A stretch of DNA of 43,280 bases from Selenomonadales bacterium UBA7018 (lineage in GTDB: Bacteria > Bacillota > Negativicutes > Selenomonadales > Selenomonadaceae). Under the pieces are notes generated by a model. That model ran no database searches, was not told the origin of the DNA, and saw only the letters and a list, made by a program, of their open reading frames with translations. Each line of letters opens with the position of its first letter. Position 1 is the stretch's first letter. The stretch is from the NCBI GenBank assembly GCA_002448305.1, contig DJWY01000025.1, positions 1 through 43,280 on the forward strand. The letters are read 5' to 3'. Below, in pieces: positions 1 to 8,411 of the stretch. The translations under genes and the position numbers were made by a program.

Positions 1-3000
1 TTAATTTCTTCGTTGAAAGACTCTTCACCGAGCACGCTTTGAATATGACCTTCCTTAATTTCGTAAATGGGCGAATTAGTTTCCTTATAGGAGGCGTAAT
101 CGGATTTGGAGAGAGCCTCAATCAGTCGGGCGCAGTAAAGCTGAATCAAGCCAGGAAAATAATTTGTAGTTTCAAGAATCATCATAGCGAGCGAGTCGGC
201 GTTTTCGTTATCGGAGAAATAAAGACCGAGACAGCGGAGCGGTTCTTTAAGAAGTCTGGTAGCTTCTTCCAAGTCGAAGGGCTTAACGACGAGCGACGGC
301 AATTTAGAAATTTGATTATTATTGCCGAGAGCTTCATCTCTGTAGAAACGGACGACATCGCGCAATCCCGCCATAACAAATTTGAAGCGGCTACCGTTAT
401 GGAGTTGCTGTTGAATGTCGATAAGTTCGAGCACGGGTTTAAAATCAATATCGCGGCAATCCTTGATAAAATCGTCGGCTTCGTCGAGCGCAAGCATAAA
501 ATGCGGAATTTTATAAGGCGCGTCGCTAGCCAAACGCTTTTTAATAGCAGCGGCGAGTTTTGTCCAATCGTAGGTATCGGAAAAAGTTTCATCGAAAAAT
601 TCATCTGCGCGGAGAGCCTGACCGATTTTGAGAGCGGCGGCGGCGCAGTTGCACTTATCGAGGCTGACGAGAATAGCGCGGTCGTTATTTTCGTTGCGGT
701 CGAGACTAGCACAAGCCATTTTAAGCAAAGCAGTCTTGCCGAGTTGACGCCCGCCATAAACAATATTAACATCGTCGAAGTCAAGGATACGGCGCATTTC
801 CTTTTCGCGCCCCATGAAAATTTCGGGTGGAATGGGCACATTCGGATTAAAGACATAAGGTTGACACGCGGCGAACGGCATAATCAGCGACATCAAAATT
901 TTGTTAATCTGCATTTCGTCATAGTTCTTGACAAGATACATCATCAAAACTCTATCGACGACCGCGAAAATTTTGGTGATACCCGATTCAGCCTTTATCT
1001 TGCGAGCCAAACTGCGGCGCGTCGGCAATTCAAGCGCGTAATCCAAAAGGACAAGCGTATTTTCCGCATTACCAATTTCCTTGAAACGAGCGATAAGCCC
1101 TTCAGCGTTGTAACTTCCGAAAATGCACGTGACGCGAAAGCCGTAAATTTCAGCATTGGAGCCAAAAGCGGCGATAGGGTGATTGTAGTTGGAAGTCTGG
1201 ACGTTGCGCGGCGCAATAAGTTTAACTTTGTAATTCAGCGCGTTTTTGCTAATCGCGCCGGTTTTAGTGACGCTTTCAATCTTAAATCCGAGCGTGTCAA
1301 GGAGCTTAGTAAGTTTATCTTCGCCGACGTCGCCATTTTGCGGAAAGCCGTTTGGAATCCAGTTATCAACCAAAATTTCGCCGCCCTTGATAGCTTTGGA
1401 CGTTGCCGCCTTTGAAAAACGCTGATTCTTGCCAACCAGATTTTTAAACGACTCGCCGCTTTTGCGCACGCGGTTATAATAAACTTCGTAATCCTCCAAG
1501 AAGTGCTGAAGGTGCGTTTGCCCTTCGGACGATTCCGGCTCGTCATAAAGCTTTCCTTCGCCGAGACGATTGATTAAACCTTGCGCGACCGTATAATTTC
1601 TGCGGTAAATCATTTTCTGAATCTGCGTAACAGTATTTTGCAACGCGGGCGAATTTTCGTCTTCATCGGTTTTGCGGCAGTAGTTTTTAATCCCGCGCTC
1701 CAAATTTTTCTCAACCAATTCGGCATACTTCGAGGCGTCCTCTTTGGTTTTATTCTCCCAGTAATTTTTGACGCGGAAGAAAACGCCAATATTATCAGTT
1801 GATTGCGCGAACTCAAAGCAACGGTCTATAATCTTAAGAATTTTTTCCTTAGAATTTTCCGGCGCATTGTCGAATTGTCCGTAACTCTGCGCAAGTTCAA
1901 GGAAACCAAAGAATTTTTTCTTATCGTTCAGCGCGATACGTTTAGCGGCTTCCGTGCTTTCGCTCAACTTGTATTTATTTTTAGCTATAATGGATTCTGC
2001 GCCAATGTTCTCAAGGTAATCGTCGATAAGTTTAGCCGAACCGAAATCCCAGCCTCTTTCCTCGAAAATAATTTCCATACGTTCAGCGAAGTCCAGTAAA
2101 ACTGCGCGAGAATGCGAAACGATTCTTCCGGCAATGGAATTAGCCGTGCCGTCAAGTGTATTGAAATTGAAATTCGGGAAATAGTTTTCGTCCAAAAGAA
2201 CTTTATCACCGCGCAGAAAATCTATGTAGAAATATTTATAGCGTTCGGGATTAAAGCTACCTTCCAACTTATCCGCAATCTCCTGCAACGTATCGATAAC
2301 AACAGCGGCGGCTGCAACTTTTTTTTCTGCTAAAATTTCCTGTGCCTTCTTAGCATTTTCGATTAAATTTTTGCGAACTTTCTTATATTCTTCCGTGCCA
2401 ACGTCCGATTTAAGCGGCGCACTTTCCTCAAAACAATTCACGCGCTCGCACAAAATTTCAATCGCCTTTTTAAGGAACGTCACGACATTATTTCTAAGCT
2501 CGCCGACCAGCGACATATTCTTTTTGCGGCGAATATTTTTGCCGGCCTGTTCCCAAGCGTCATCAATAATCTTATCGAGTTTGAACTTGTCAATATTCTC
2601 AAGGCTCAAGCTCGTATCGTCGTCGCGCATGAACGTTTCCTGCAGATAATTTTTCATGTTCTGCAAAATATCTTCGTCGAAAATTTCTTCAGCGATATGC
2701 TCAAGATAATTTGTCAGCTCACTGCCTTTGAACAAAATTTTGCGCGTCTCGATGAAGCGGGGATTGTTGGCGCGTTCTCTAGGATTATTGATTATGTCAA
2801 GGCAAGTTTGCGCCTCTTGACGAAGTTTGGCAATTTTAATTTCGGTCTGCGCACGATTTTTAACGCGATAATCGGCGTAATAATCCGCGCCGTTCTTAGC
2901 CTTGTCCTTGAAATTCATCAGCATGAAAATTAAATCGGCGAGCGGCGAATTTTCTTCGACGACCTCAAAATTTTTAACAATCCCGTGCAAAACTTTCATG

Positions 3001-5000
3001 TTATGGTCAAATTGCTTGTGGTTATAAAAAAACGTGCGCAACGTCGCCGCCGTCAAAAAGTTTTCGTCGGGATTTTCGCTCTCATTAAACAACGAAATTA
3101 TCTTGCCAGAATCATAGCTTATCGCCAAAAGCGGGTCGTTAATCCCGTGTGCAAGTTGATTATAAAGAGACGTATAAGTCGCGTCCTGCGCGGATAAAGC
3201 TTTAAGATAAGCCGTCGCGCAGTAAAATTTTTTAGCGATAAGCATTTCATTAAGCGGGCGCATTTCGTCGGTAATAGGCTCGTCTGCAAAAGTTTCAACA
3301 GAAATTTCAACGACGGGCGTTTCAATCATGCGAACTTCTTTAGCCGGAATTTTATCGTCGGAAGTTTTATTGTCAGCGATTTCTTCAGCGGCGGCAGTAT
3401 CTTCGCCGAGAAATTCAGCCGCGATTTTTTTTATCTCAGCGTCGCTCAAATTGCCGGTGAATTTTTCCATAGGCAATCTTTTAAGCCCATGTTTTTTAAT
3501 AAACGCTTCGGTTTCGGCTTCTTCGTCGTCATCAGGCGATTTTTCCCAGATTTTTTCGGGCAAAATTTCTTCCGAATCGCCGCGCAGATAAAATTTATCA
3601 TCGCTAACCGAGTAAATATAATTCATCGTGTCAGTCGGGAAGTCTTCAGCCAAAGCCGTTTCGAGCGCGGTAAAAATATTTTCGGCGTGCTGGAGAGTAA
3701 GCCCCGCCAAAATCACGCGCTTAAAACTATCGTCGGTATCAAGATAAGTTTTGAGGTCATCAAAAAATCTGTTGCACTCGTCGAAGTTATACCAAAAGCA
3801 ACCCAAGCACAAATCGCGCCCGTCGTGCCCGAAAAACTCTGCGCGGAACGATTGCTCAAAGAGGAATTTCTTCCTGCGGAAATTGCCCTGCTCGCGCTCA
3901 ATAGTGTACAGGCGGAAATAGATAAAGCGCGTCAACGGTTGGCGAAGTTCATTGCCCAGATAAACGCTTTCCTCCGTCTCAATCACGGTGTCTTTGCTGA
4001 CGTTCTTGAAAAATTTCTTCAAAGCTTCGTGCTGGAAAAATTCATAACAACTTTTCGTGACGCTGTAGAAATAGCCAATGTCCCCGAAGACGTACTTTTG
4101 AAAGTAGCCTTTATTAATCAGAAGTTGCGCGACGCCGTCGAAATGTTCTTTCGGGAATTTATCTTCGACGGGAATAGCGCACCTGGCAAAGCCGCCGTTA
4201 TTAATCGTCGTGAAGAGAACGAGCTTTACGATATTTGGGTTTTCAAAATCGCGCTTGAAACGTTTCGGCGTGATTTCGCGTTCGCGTCCGCAATCCTCAA
4301 TCGTAAACGTCTTTTCAAACGGTGCAAAATCTTCGTCCGTCAAGAGTGCGCCATTGTCGCTAAGAATTTCTGCAAAGTCGGTTGTCTCCGGAGATTCGTC
4401 TTCTTCGTCTTCGTGGAAATTATTTTCTTCGCCCACAAAGAACAAATTTTTGCCGAAAAGCCCGCGTCCTATGAATTCGTCGCCGAAAATGTCGCTAAGC
4501 TCCTTGCCGTACACAAATTTTTTCCCGTAATCTTCTTCCTCTACTGCCTCAATGAATTTTGCATAAGGTTCGATTTTACCTTGAATCTTTGAATCGCGGG
4601 ATTTTTTAGCGAGCAACGGTTTCAATTTCTTTTGATGCTTAACCAGAAGTTTTTCAACATCGGAATCCCTTGTAGTCAGGAGCATAAATTTTTCGGCGCG
4701 TTCAAAAGTGCTTGCCGTGATTAGCCGATTTTCTTCCGTGTTTAATGCTTTTTCCAATTCAGGAAAAGTTCGCGGTCTGTCGTTGTCGAAAAGTTCTTCG
4801 TAAATATCAGAGCATTTGTCGGCTATGTCAATCCACTCTGAAAAATCTTCGTTGATACTGTCCAAAAGGTCATCGTCCGGAAATTTTTCTTGACTGATAG
4901 ACTTTTCAAATAGTGCGAAATTTTCCTTAAGCGTCGCGCCGAGTTCGCGCAATTCTTTTAAGGTTTGTCGCAGTTCATTAATTTTTTCTAATCGGTTCAT
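1..5000 (-). CDS. Giant P-loop (STAND/AAA-like) ATPase, C-terminus off the window
   Basis: One uninterrupted frame runs from an ATG at 5000 to the left edge (at least 1666 codons, no stop). It follows livF by 53 bp; an AGGCGGTG stretch precedes the ATG. The first ~60 residues look coiled-coil. Around residues 245-320 there is a winged-helix-like stretch. A long, charged, mostly helical middle follows, with a low-complexity acidic segment near 570-620. The NTPase lies late: Walker A GGRQLGKTAL with its Lys near residue 1422, preceded by a GREKE motif, and Walker B LALDEADD near 1503-1507. A region just before it (LLDYALELPTRR) looks like a degenerate nuclease- or helicase-like fold, but I cannot name it. 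Such large STAND-type ATPases often act as sensors or in defence; here that is only inference. The opposite strand has long open frames, which I judge to be shadows. Confidence 0.85.
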   Translation of the reverse strand, partial: MNRLEKINELRQTLKELRELGATLKENFALFEKSISQEKFPDDDLLDSINEDFSEWIDIADKCSDIYEELFDNDRPRTFPELEKALNTEENRLITASTFERAEKFMLLTTRDSDVEKLLVKHQKKLKPLLAKKSRDSKIQGKIEPYAKFIEAVEEEDYGKKFVYGKELSDIFGDEFIGRGLFGKNLFFVGEENNFHEDEEDESPETTDFAEILSDNGALLTDEDFAPFEKTFTIEDCGREREITPKRFKRDFENPNIVKLVLFTTINNGGFARCAIPVEDKFPKEHFDGVAQLLINKGYFQKYVFGDIGYFYSVTKSCYEFFQHEALKKFFKNVSKDTVIETEESVYLGNELRQPLTRFIYFRLYTIEREQGNFRRKKFLFEQSFRAEFFGHDGRDLCLGCFWYNFDECNRFFDDLKTYLDTDDSFKRVILAGLTLQHAENIFTALETALAEDFPTDTMNYIYSVSDDKFYLRGDSEEILPEKIWEKSPDDDEEAETEAFIKKHGLKRLPMEKFTGNLSDAEIKKIAAEFLGEDTAAAEEIADNKTSDDKIPAKEVRMIETPVVEISVETFADEPITDEMRPLNEMLIAKKFYCATAYLKALSAQDATYTSLYNQLAHGINDPLLAISYDSGKIISLFNESENPDENFLTAATLRTFFYNHKQFDHNMKVLHGIVKNFEVVEENSPLADLIFMLMNFKDKAKNGADYYADYRVKNRAQTEIKIAKLRQEAQTCLDIINNPRERANNPRFIETRKILFKGSELTNYLEHIAEEIFDEDILQNMKNYLQETFMRDDDTSLSLENIDKFKLDKIIDDAWEQAGKNIRRKKNMSLVGELRNNVVTFLKKAIEILCERVNCFEESAPLKSDVGTEEYKKVRKNLIENAKKAQEILAEKKVAAAAVVIDTLQEIADKLEGSFNPERYKYFYIDFLRGDKVLLDENYFPNFNFNTLDGTANSIAGRIVSHSRAVLLDFAERMEIIFEERGWDFGSAKLIDDYLENIGAESIIAKNKYKLSESTEAAKRIALNDKKKFFGFLELAQSYGQFDNAPENSKEKILKIIDRCFEFAQSTDNIGVFFRVKNYWENKTKEDASKYAELVEKNLERGIKNYCRKTDEDENSPALQNTVTQIQKMIYRRNYTVAQGLINRLGEGKLYDEPESSEGQTHLQHFLEDYEVYYNRVRKSGESFKNLVGKNQRFSKAATSKAIKGGEILVDNWIPNGFPQNGDVGEDKLTKLLDTLGFKIESVTKTGAISKNALNYKVKLIAPRNVQTSNYNHPIAAFGSNAEIYGFRVTCIFGSYNAEGLIARFKEIGNAENTLVLLDYALELPTRRSLARKIKAESGITKIFAVVDRVLMMYLVKNYDEMQINKILMSLIMPFAACQPYVFNPNVPIPPEIFMGREKEMRRILDFDDVNIVYGGRQLGKTALLKMACASLDRNENNDRAILVSLDKCNCAAAALKIGQALRADEFFDETFSDTYDWTKLAAAIKKRLASDAPYKIPHFMLALDEADDFIKDCRDIDFKPVLELIDIQQQLHNGSRFKFVMAGLRDVVRFYRDEALGNNNQISKLPSLVVKPFDLEEATRLLKEPLRCLGLYFSDNENADSLAMMILETTNYFPGLIQLYCARLIEALSKSDYASYKETNSPIYEIKEGHIQSVLGEESFNEEI

Positions 5001-5017
5001 AATTTCACCGCCTTTTC

Positions 5018-5053
5018 ATTCCAAATTCCAAATTCCTAATTCCTAATTGCATT
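5018..5053. repeat. Heptamer repeat array 1 (ATTCCWA type, five units)
   Basis: Five consecutive 7-nt units (ATTCCAA, ATTCCAA, ATTCCTA, ATTCCTA, ATTGCAT) fill the gap between livF and the giant ATPase gene. The last 22 bases are identical to positions 18339-18360. It belongs to a family seen five times in this window. Confidence 0.8.
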
Positions 5054-5764
5054 TTAGCCGCCGAGATAAGCCTTGCGAATGTCTTCGCTTGCGGCGAGTT
5101 CCTTAGCGTCGCCGGAAATTGTAATTCTTCCCGTCTCCAAAACGTAAGCGCGATTAGCTATTGAAAGTGCCATGTTCGCGTTCTGCTCGACGAGTAAAAC
5201 TGTTGTGCCCGTCTTGTGTATGTCGACGATTATGTTAAAAATTTCGCGGATTAGAAGCGGCGCAAGTCCCATTGACGGTTCATCTAGGAGCAAAAGTTTT
5301 GGGCGGCTCATGAGCGCACGCCCCATAGCGAGCATTTGTTGTTCGCCGCCGGATAGCGTCCCTGCCAGTTGCGATTTTCTTTCTTCAAGGCGCGGGAAAC
5401 GTCCGAAGACCATTTTAAAATCGTTTTGAATTTCTTCCTTATCCGAGCGCGTGAAAGCTCCCAGTTCTAAATTTTCCTGCACCGTCATTTCTGCGAATAT
5501 GCGCCGACCTTCGGGCACTTGCGAAATTCCTTCCCGAACAATTTTATGCGCCGGTACGCCCGCAATATTCTTGCCGAGAAAATTTATTTCGCCGGTTTTA
5601 GGTTTCAGCAGTCCCGAAATTGTCCGGAGAGTCGTCGACTTGCCCGCGCCGTTCGCGCCAATCAGCGTGACAATTTCGCCCTCTTCGACCGAAAGACTTA
5701 TGCCTTTTATCGCGTGAATCGCGCCGTAGTAAACGTTAATGTCTTTGACTTCCAACATTGCCAT
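5054..5764 (-). CDS. livF: Branched-chain amino acid ABC transporter ATPase LivF
   Basis: This is the second ATPase of a liv/HAAT-type importer, coupling ATP hydrolysis to uptake at the inner face of the membrane. It has 236 residues. Walker A is GANGAGKST, the signature is LSGGEQQM, Walker B is LLLLDEPS and the switch His region is LLVEQN. The family hallmark SQVPEGRRIF is present. I chose the ATG at 5764 (MAMLEV) because AAGGGGTG lies 6 bases before it; a start 18 bases upstream would overlap the previous gene. It begins 4 bases after the stop of the second acetyltransferase gene, so it is probably translationally coupled to it and separated from livG only by the two inserted genes. Confidence 0.95.
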   Translation of the reverse strand: MAMLEVKDINVYYGAIHAIKGISLSVEEGEIVTLIGANGAGKSTTLRTISGLLKPKTGEINFLGKNIAGVPAHKIVREGISQVPEGRRIFAEMTVQENLELGAFTRSDKEEIQNDFKMVFGRFPRLEERKSQLAGTLSGGEQQMLAMGRALMSRPKLLLLDEPSMGLAPLLIREIFNIIVDIHKTGTTVLLVEQNANMALSIANRAYVLETGRITISGDAKELAASEDIRKAYLGG

Positions 5765-5768
5765 AAAA

Positions 5769-6707
5769 TCACCCCTTGTCATGCAATGCTATAAATTTCT
5801 CAATGTCATTAAAGTACTTGAAGTTGTCGTGGATTTTGTCAATGTCCCAATTCCACCATTTAATCCTTAGCAATGCTTCGATATATTCGGGCGGAAAACG
5901 ATATTTGATAATTTTCGCGGGATTACCGCCGACTATCGCATAAGGCGGAACGCTTTTAACGACCACGCTATCAGAGGCGATAACCGCGCCGTCCCCGATA
6001 ATCAGCGGTTTATCAGGGTTTGTGCATTTCAAATTGCAGCCGCGCCCTATCCAGACGTCATTGCCAATTTCAATTTTGCACGTGCCTTGCGGTTTCTGAA
6101 ATTCGAGTGGAGGAACCCAACTATGATGCCACAGTTCGTAGCTACTAACGTTATTGTAATTATGAGTAGTAGTCTGTAAGAGATTAAATAGTATACTCCA
6201 AGAAATCGAAGAAAAATTTCCTACGGAAATAACACCGGTACCGTCCACAGAAGCATTATCACCTATATAACTTTTAGTGCCGAATTTTATAATTGCGCTA
6301 TTTCCTAAATAAATTCTCGGATATACACTGAATGTGTTGTCCACAAAATATTTTTGCTCAAATGTCCCATAAGCGACGCCCTCATTTATCAGACGTGGAA
6401 AATCTAAGTTTGGAACTTGAAAAATACTGCCGTCAATGATTCTACTACGCAGGATACCTTGCGCCTCTAGGAATTTCATACGATTATAAAAGCCTAGCTT
6501 AGAAGAGATTATCGCCAGTTCACAATAGGGATATTGTCCACCCCCCCCCAGTGCATTGCCTTCAGCGTCGACGAGACGAACATCATTTTCCTCAATGATA
6601 CCGTAAGCGACGATTTCCAAGTTACCGCGCTCAACTTCTTTGTCGTAGAAAGGTTTCAAAGCTGGGTAAAGGTCGTCGGTACCGAATATAAATGTTTTAT
6701 ATGCCAT
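5769..6707 (-). CDS. CatB-like (left-handed beta-helix) acetyltransferase, paralogue 2, contains G9 tract
   Basis: The 312-residue protein has an N-terminal ~110-residue Rossmann-like domain (starts MAYKTFIFGTDDLYPAL) and a C-terminal hexapeptide-repeat domain of the xenobiotic/CatB acetyltransferase type. The latter shows GNDVWIGRG, IGDGAVIASDSVV and the family ending AIVGGNPAKIIKYRF; HNYNNV may supply the catalytic His. Probable role: O- or N-acetylation of a surface sugar using acetyl-CoA. The ATG at 6707 has AGGAGG 7 bases upstream. It is a tandem paralogue of the preceding gene (nearly identical C-terminal third). In the N-terminal domain nine consecutive G (coding strand) encode part of LGGGGQ and are in frame here; any gain or loss of one G would truncate the protein. 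The substrate is unknown. Confidence 0.88.
   Translation of the reverse strand: MAYKTFIFGTDDLYPALKPFYDKEVERGNLEIVAYGIIEENDVRLVDAEGNALGGGGQYPYCELAIISSKLGFYNRMKFLEAQGILRSRIIDGSIFQVPNLDFPRLINEGVAYGTFEQKYFVDNTFSVYPRIYLGNSAIIKFGTKSYIGDNASVDGTGVISVGNFSSISWSILFNLLQTTTHNYNNVSSYELWHHSWVPPLEFQKPQGTCKIEIGNDVWIGRGCNLKCTNPDKPLIIGDGAVIASDSVVVKSVPPYAIVGGNPAKIIKYRFPPEYIEALLRIKWWNWDIDKIHDNFKYFNDIEKFIALHDKG
6541..6549 (-). repeat. G9 homopolymer tract inside acetyltransferase gene (in-frame state)
   Basis: Nine consecutive C on the + strand (nine G in the coding strand) about 160 bases inside the open frame. Poly-G runs of this length are classic slipped-strand mispairing sites. It is one of only two runs of eight or more G/C that I found in the window; the other is at 10678-10686. 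Confidence 0.85.
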
Positions 6708-6719
6708 AAGCAAACCTCC

Positions 6720-7628
6720 TTATTTGTCGTGCATAGCGATAAATTTTTCCACGTCGCTAAAATATTTGTGATTCTCGTAGACTTTGTCAATATCCCAATC
6801 CCACCACTTAATCCTTTGCAACGCTTCGATATATTCGGGCGGGAAACGATATTTAATAATCTGCGCGGGATTGCCGCCGACTATCGCATAAGGCGGAACA
6901 CTCTTAACGACCACGCTATCAGCCGCAATAACTGCGCCGTCGCCGATAACTAGCGGCTTGTTTATGTTCATTGACTTTAAAAAGCAACCGCGACCAATCC
7001 AAACGTCATTACCGATTTCGATTTTACATTTACCTTTCGGCGGCTTAAGTTCTTCCGGCAATGCCCAATCGCAAGAGGACATAGGAAAAGTGGCGACGTT
7101 ATGATAATTATGGCTTTGATTGTCGCCCATTGCAAAAGTCGTGTGCCGCGCAATGGACGAAAAATTTTTAATGTCAATTATCCCGCTACCTTCTAATATG
7201 CCGTTCACCGCGTAACTTTTTTGACCTAAATTAAATCTAACCGTCCCATGCCTGAAAATGTGCGACTGCGGATAACGGACATAAATATTAAGTTGAAAAG
7301 TTGCGCCAGGCCAAGTACCATAGGCGACGCCCTCTTCAAGCAAGCGCGGAAAATCTAAATTCGCTATCTTGAAAACGCGCCCGTCAATAATCCTGTTGCG
7401 CGAAAAGCCTTGCGTCTCCAAGAATTTCATACGCGATTGCAAATTTTCACGAGTGGAAAGTATCACAATGTCGAAGTCAGATAATTTACCCGCTAGCTTT
7501 TTGAACTCATTTAAATCTTTAACGGCAGCCGCGATAGTAAAAATTCCTTTCTTAATCGCCGCGTCGTAAAAAGGCTTAAGGTTGGGAAATAAATCACCCA
7601 CGCCGAAAACTAAAGCTTTGTATGCCAT
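6720..7628 (-). CDS. CatB-like (left-handed beta-helix) acetyltransferase, paralogue 1
   Basis: 302 residues with the same architecture as the next gene: an N-terminal Rossmann-like domain (MAYKALVFGVGDLFPNLKPF) and a C-terminal hexapeptide-repeat acetyltransferase domain with GNDVWIGRG, IGDGAVIAADSVV and AIVGGNPAQIIKYRF. SHNYHNV is a candidate active-site His stretch. Likely acetylates a sugar of a surface glycan; the acceptor cannot be read from sequence. The ATG at 7628 directly abuts the livG stop, with a GGAGG about 10 bases upstream that lies in the livG end. Its stop overlaps the ribosome site of the second copy. Unlike its paralogue it carries no long G tract in the N-terminal domain. 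Confidence 0.88.
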   Translation of the reverse strand: MAYKALVFGVGDLFPNLKPFYDAAIKKGIFTIAAAVKDLNEFKKLAGKLSDFDIVILSTRENLQSRMKFLETQGFSRNRIIDGRVFKIANLDFPRLLEEGVAYGTWPGATFQLNIYVRYPQSHIFRHGTVRFNLGQKSYAVNGILEGSGIIDIKNFSSIARHTTFAMGDNQSHNYHNVATFPMSSCDWALPEELKPPKGKCKIEIGNDVWIGRGCFLKSMNINKPLVIGDGAVIAADSVVVKSVPPYAIVGGNPAQIIKYRFPPEYIEALQRIKWWDWDIDKVYENHKYFSDVEKFIAMHDK

Positions 7629-8411
7629 TTAATTAATCGCCTCCGCTCCTAGATATGCTCGAATAACTTCAGGGTCGTTTTGAATGTCGGCGGGCGTGCC
7701 GTCAGCGATAATCATGCCGTATTCAAGAACGTAAATGCGCTCGCAAATGCCCATAACAAGGCTCATGTCGTGTTCGATTAGAAGAACCGTCAAGCCGAAT
7801 TGCTTACGAATCCAGCGAATCATATTCATTAGCTCTTGCGTTTCTTGCGGATTCATACCGGCAGCAGGCTCGTCAAGAAGTAAAAGTTTGGGCTTAGCGG
7901 CAAGCGCACGCGCAATTTCTAAGCGACGTTGCGCACCGTAGGGAAGATTTTTCGCGACTTCGTAGGCGTGCTCCTCTAGCTTGAAAATTTTCAGCAGATT
8001 TAACGCCTCGTCCTCAATAGATTTCTCTTCGCCGAAGTAACGCCCCATGCGAAAAATAGTTTCAATCAGCCCGTACTTAACGTGGCAATGATAAGCAATT
8101 TTAACATTATCCAAAACGCTAAGCTCGCTGAACAGTCGGATATTTTGAAAGGTACGCGCAATGCCGCGCTGCGTTATCTCGTAAGGTTTAAGCCCGACAA
8201 GCGATTTCCCGTCAAAGATAATTTCGCCGGTCGTGGGCTTGTAAACGCCCGTTATTAGATTAAAAGCCGTCGTCTTGCCCGCGCCGTTCGGTCCGATTAG
8301 CCCGATAAGTTCGCCCTTGTCTATGTAAATATTGAAATCCGAAACTGCCTTCAGCCCGCCGAAAACTTCGGAAACGTCGGTAGTTTCTAGCAAATGCTTT
8401 TTATCAGCCAT
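7629..8411 (-). CDS. livG: Branched-chain amino acid ABC transporter ATPase LivG
   Basis: 260-residue ATPase of the liv importer, partner of LivF. Walker A GPNGAGKTT, Q-loop region ARTFQNIRLF, Walker B LLLLDEPAAGMNP and the switch IEHDM are all visible; the AAGMNPQET stretch is typical for LivG. The signature motif is degenerate (LPYGAQRRLEIARAL), as is usual in LivG. The ATG at 8411 shares a base with the livM stop (TAATG), so translation is coupled. It is separated from its natural partner livF by the two acetyltransferase genes. Confidence 0.95.
   Translation of the reverse strand: MADKKHLLETTDVSEVFGGLKAVSDFNIYIDKGELIGLIGPNGAGKTTAFNLITGVYKPTTGEIIFDGKSLVGLKPYEITQRGIARTFQNIRLFSELSVLDNVKIAYHCHVKYGLIETIFRMGRYFGEEKSIEDEALNLLKIFKLEEHAYEVAKNLPYGAQRRLEIARALAAKPKLLLLDEPAAGMNPQETQELMNMIRWIRKQFGLTVLLIEHDMSLVMGICERIYVLEYGMIIADGTPADIQNDPEVIRAYLGAEAIN

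Noticed and set aside
39..1415. Long open frame on the + strand opposite the giant ATPase (458 codons)
   Set aside because: It lies exactly opposite a far longer minus-strand frame with clear Walker motifs; no ribosome site or recognisable protein. Judged a shadow.
3489..4592. Another 367-codon + strand frame opposite the giant ATPase
   Set aside because: Same reasoning: antisense shadow with no recognisable motif or ribosome site.
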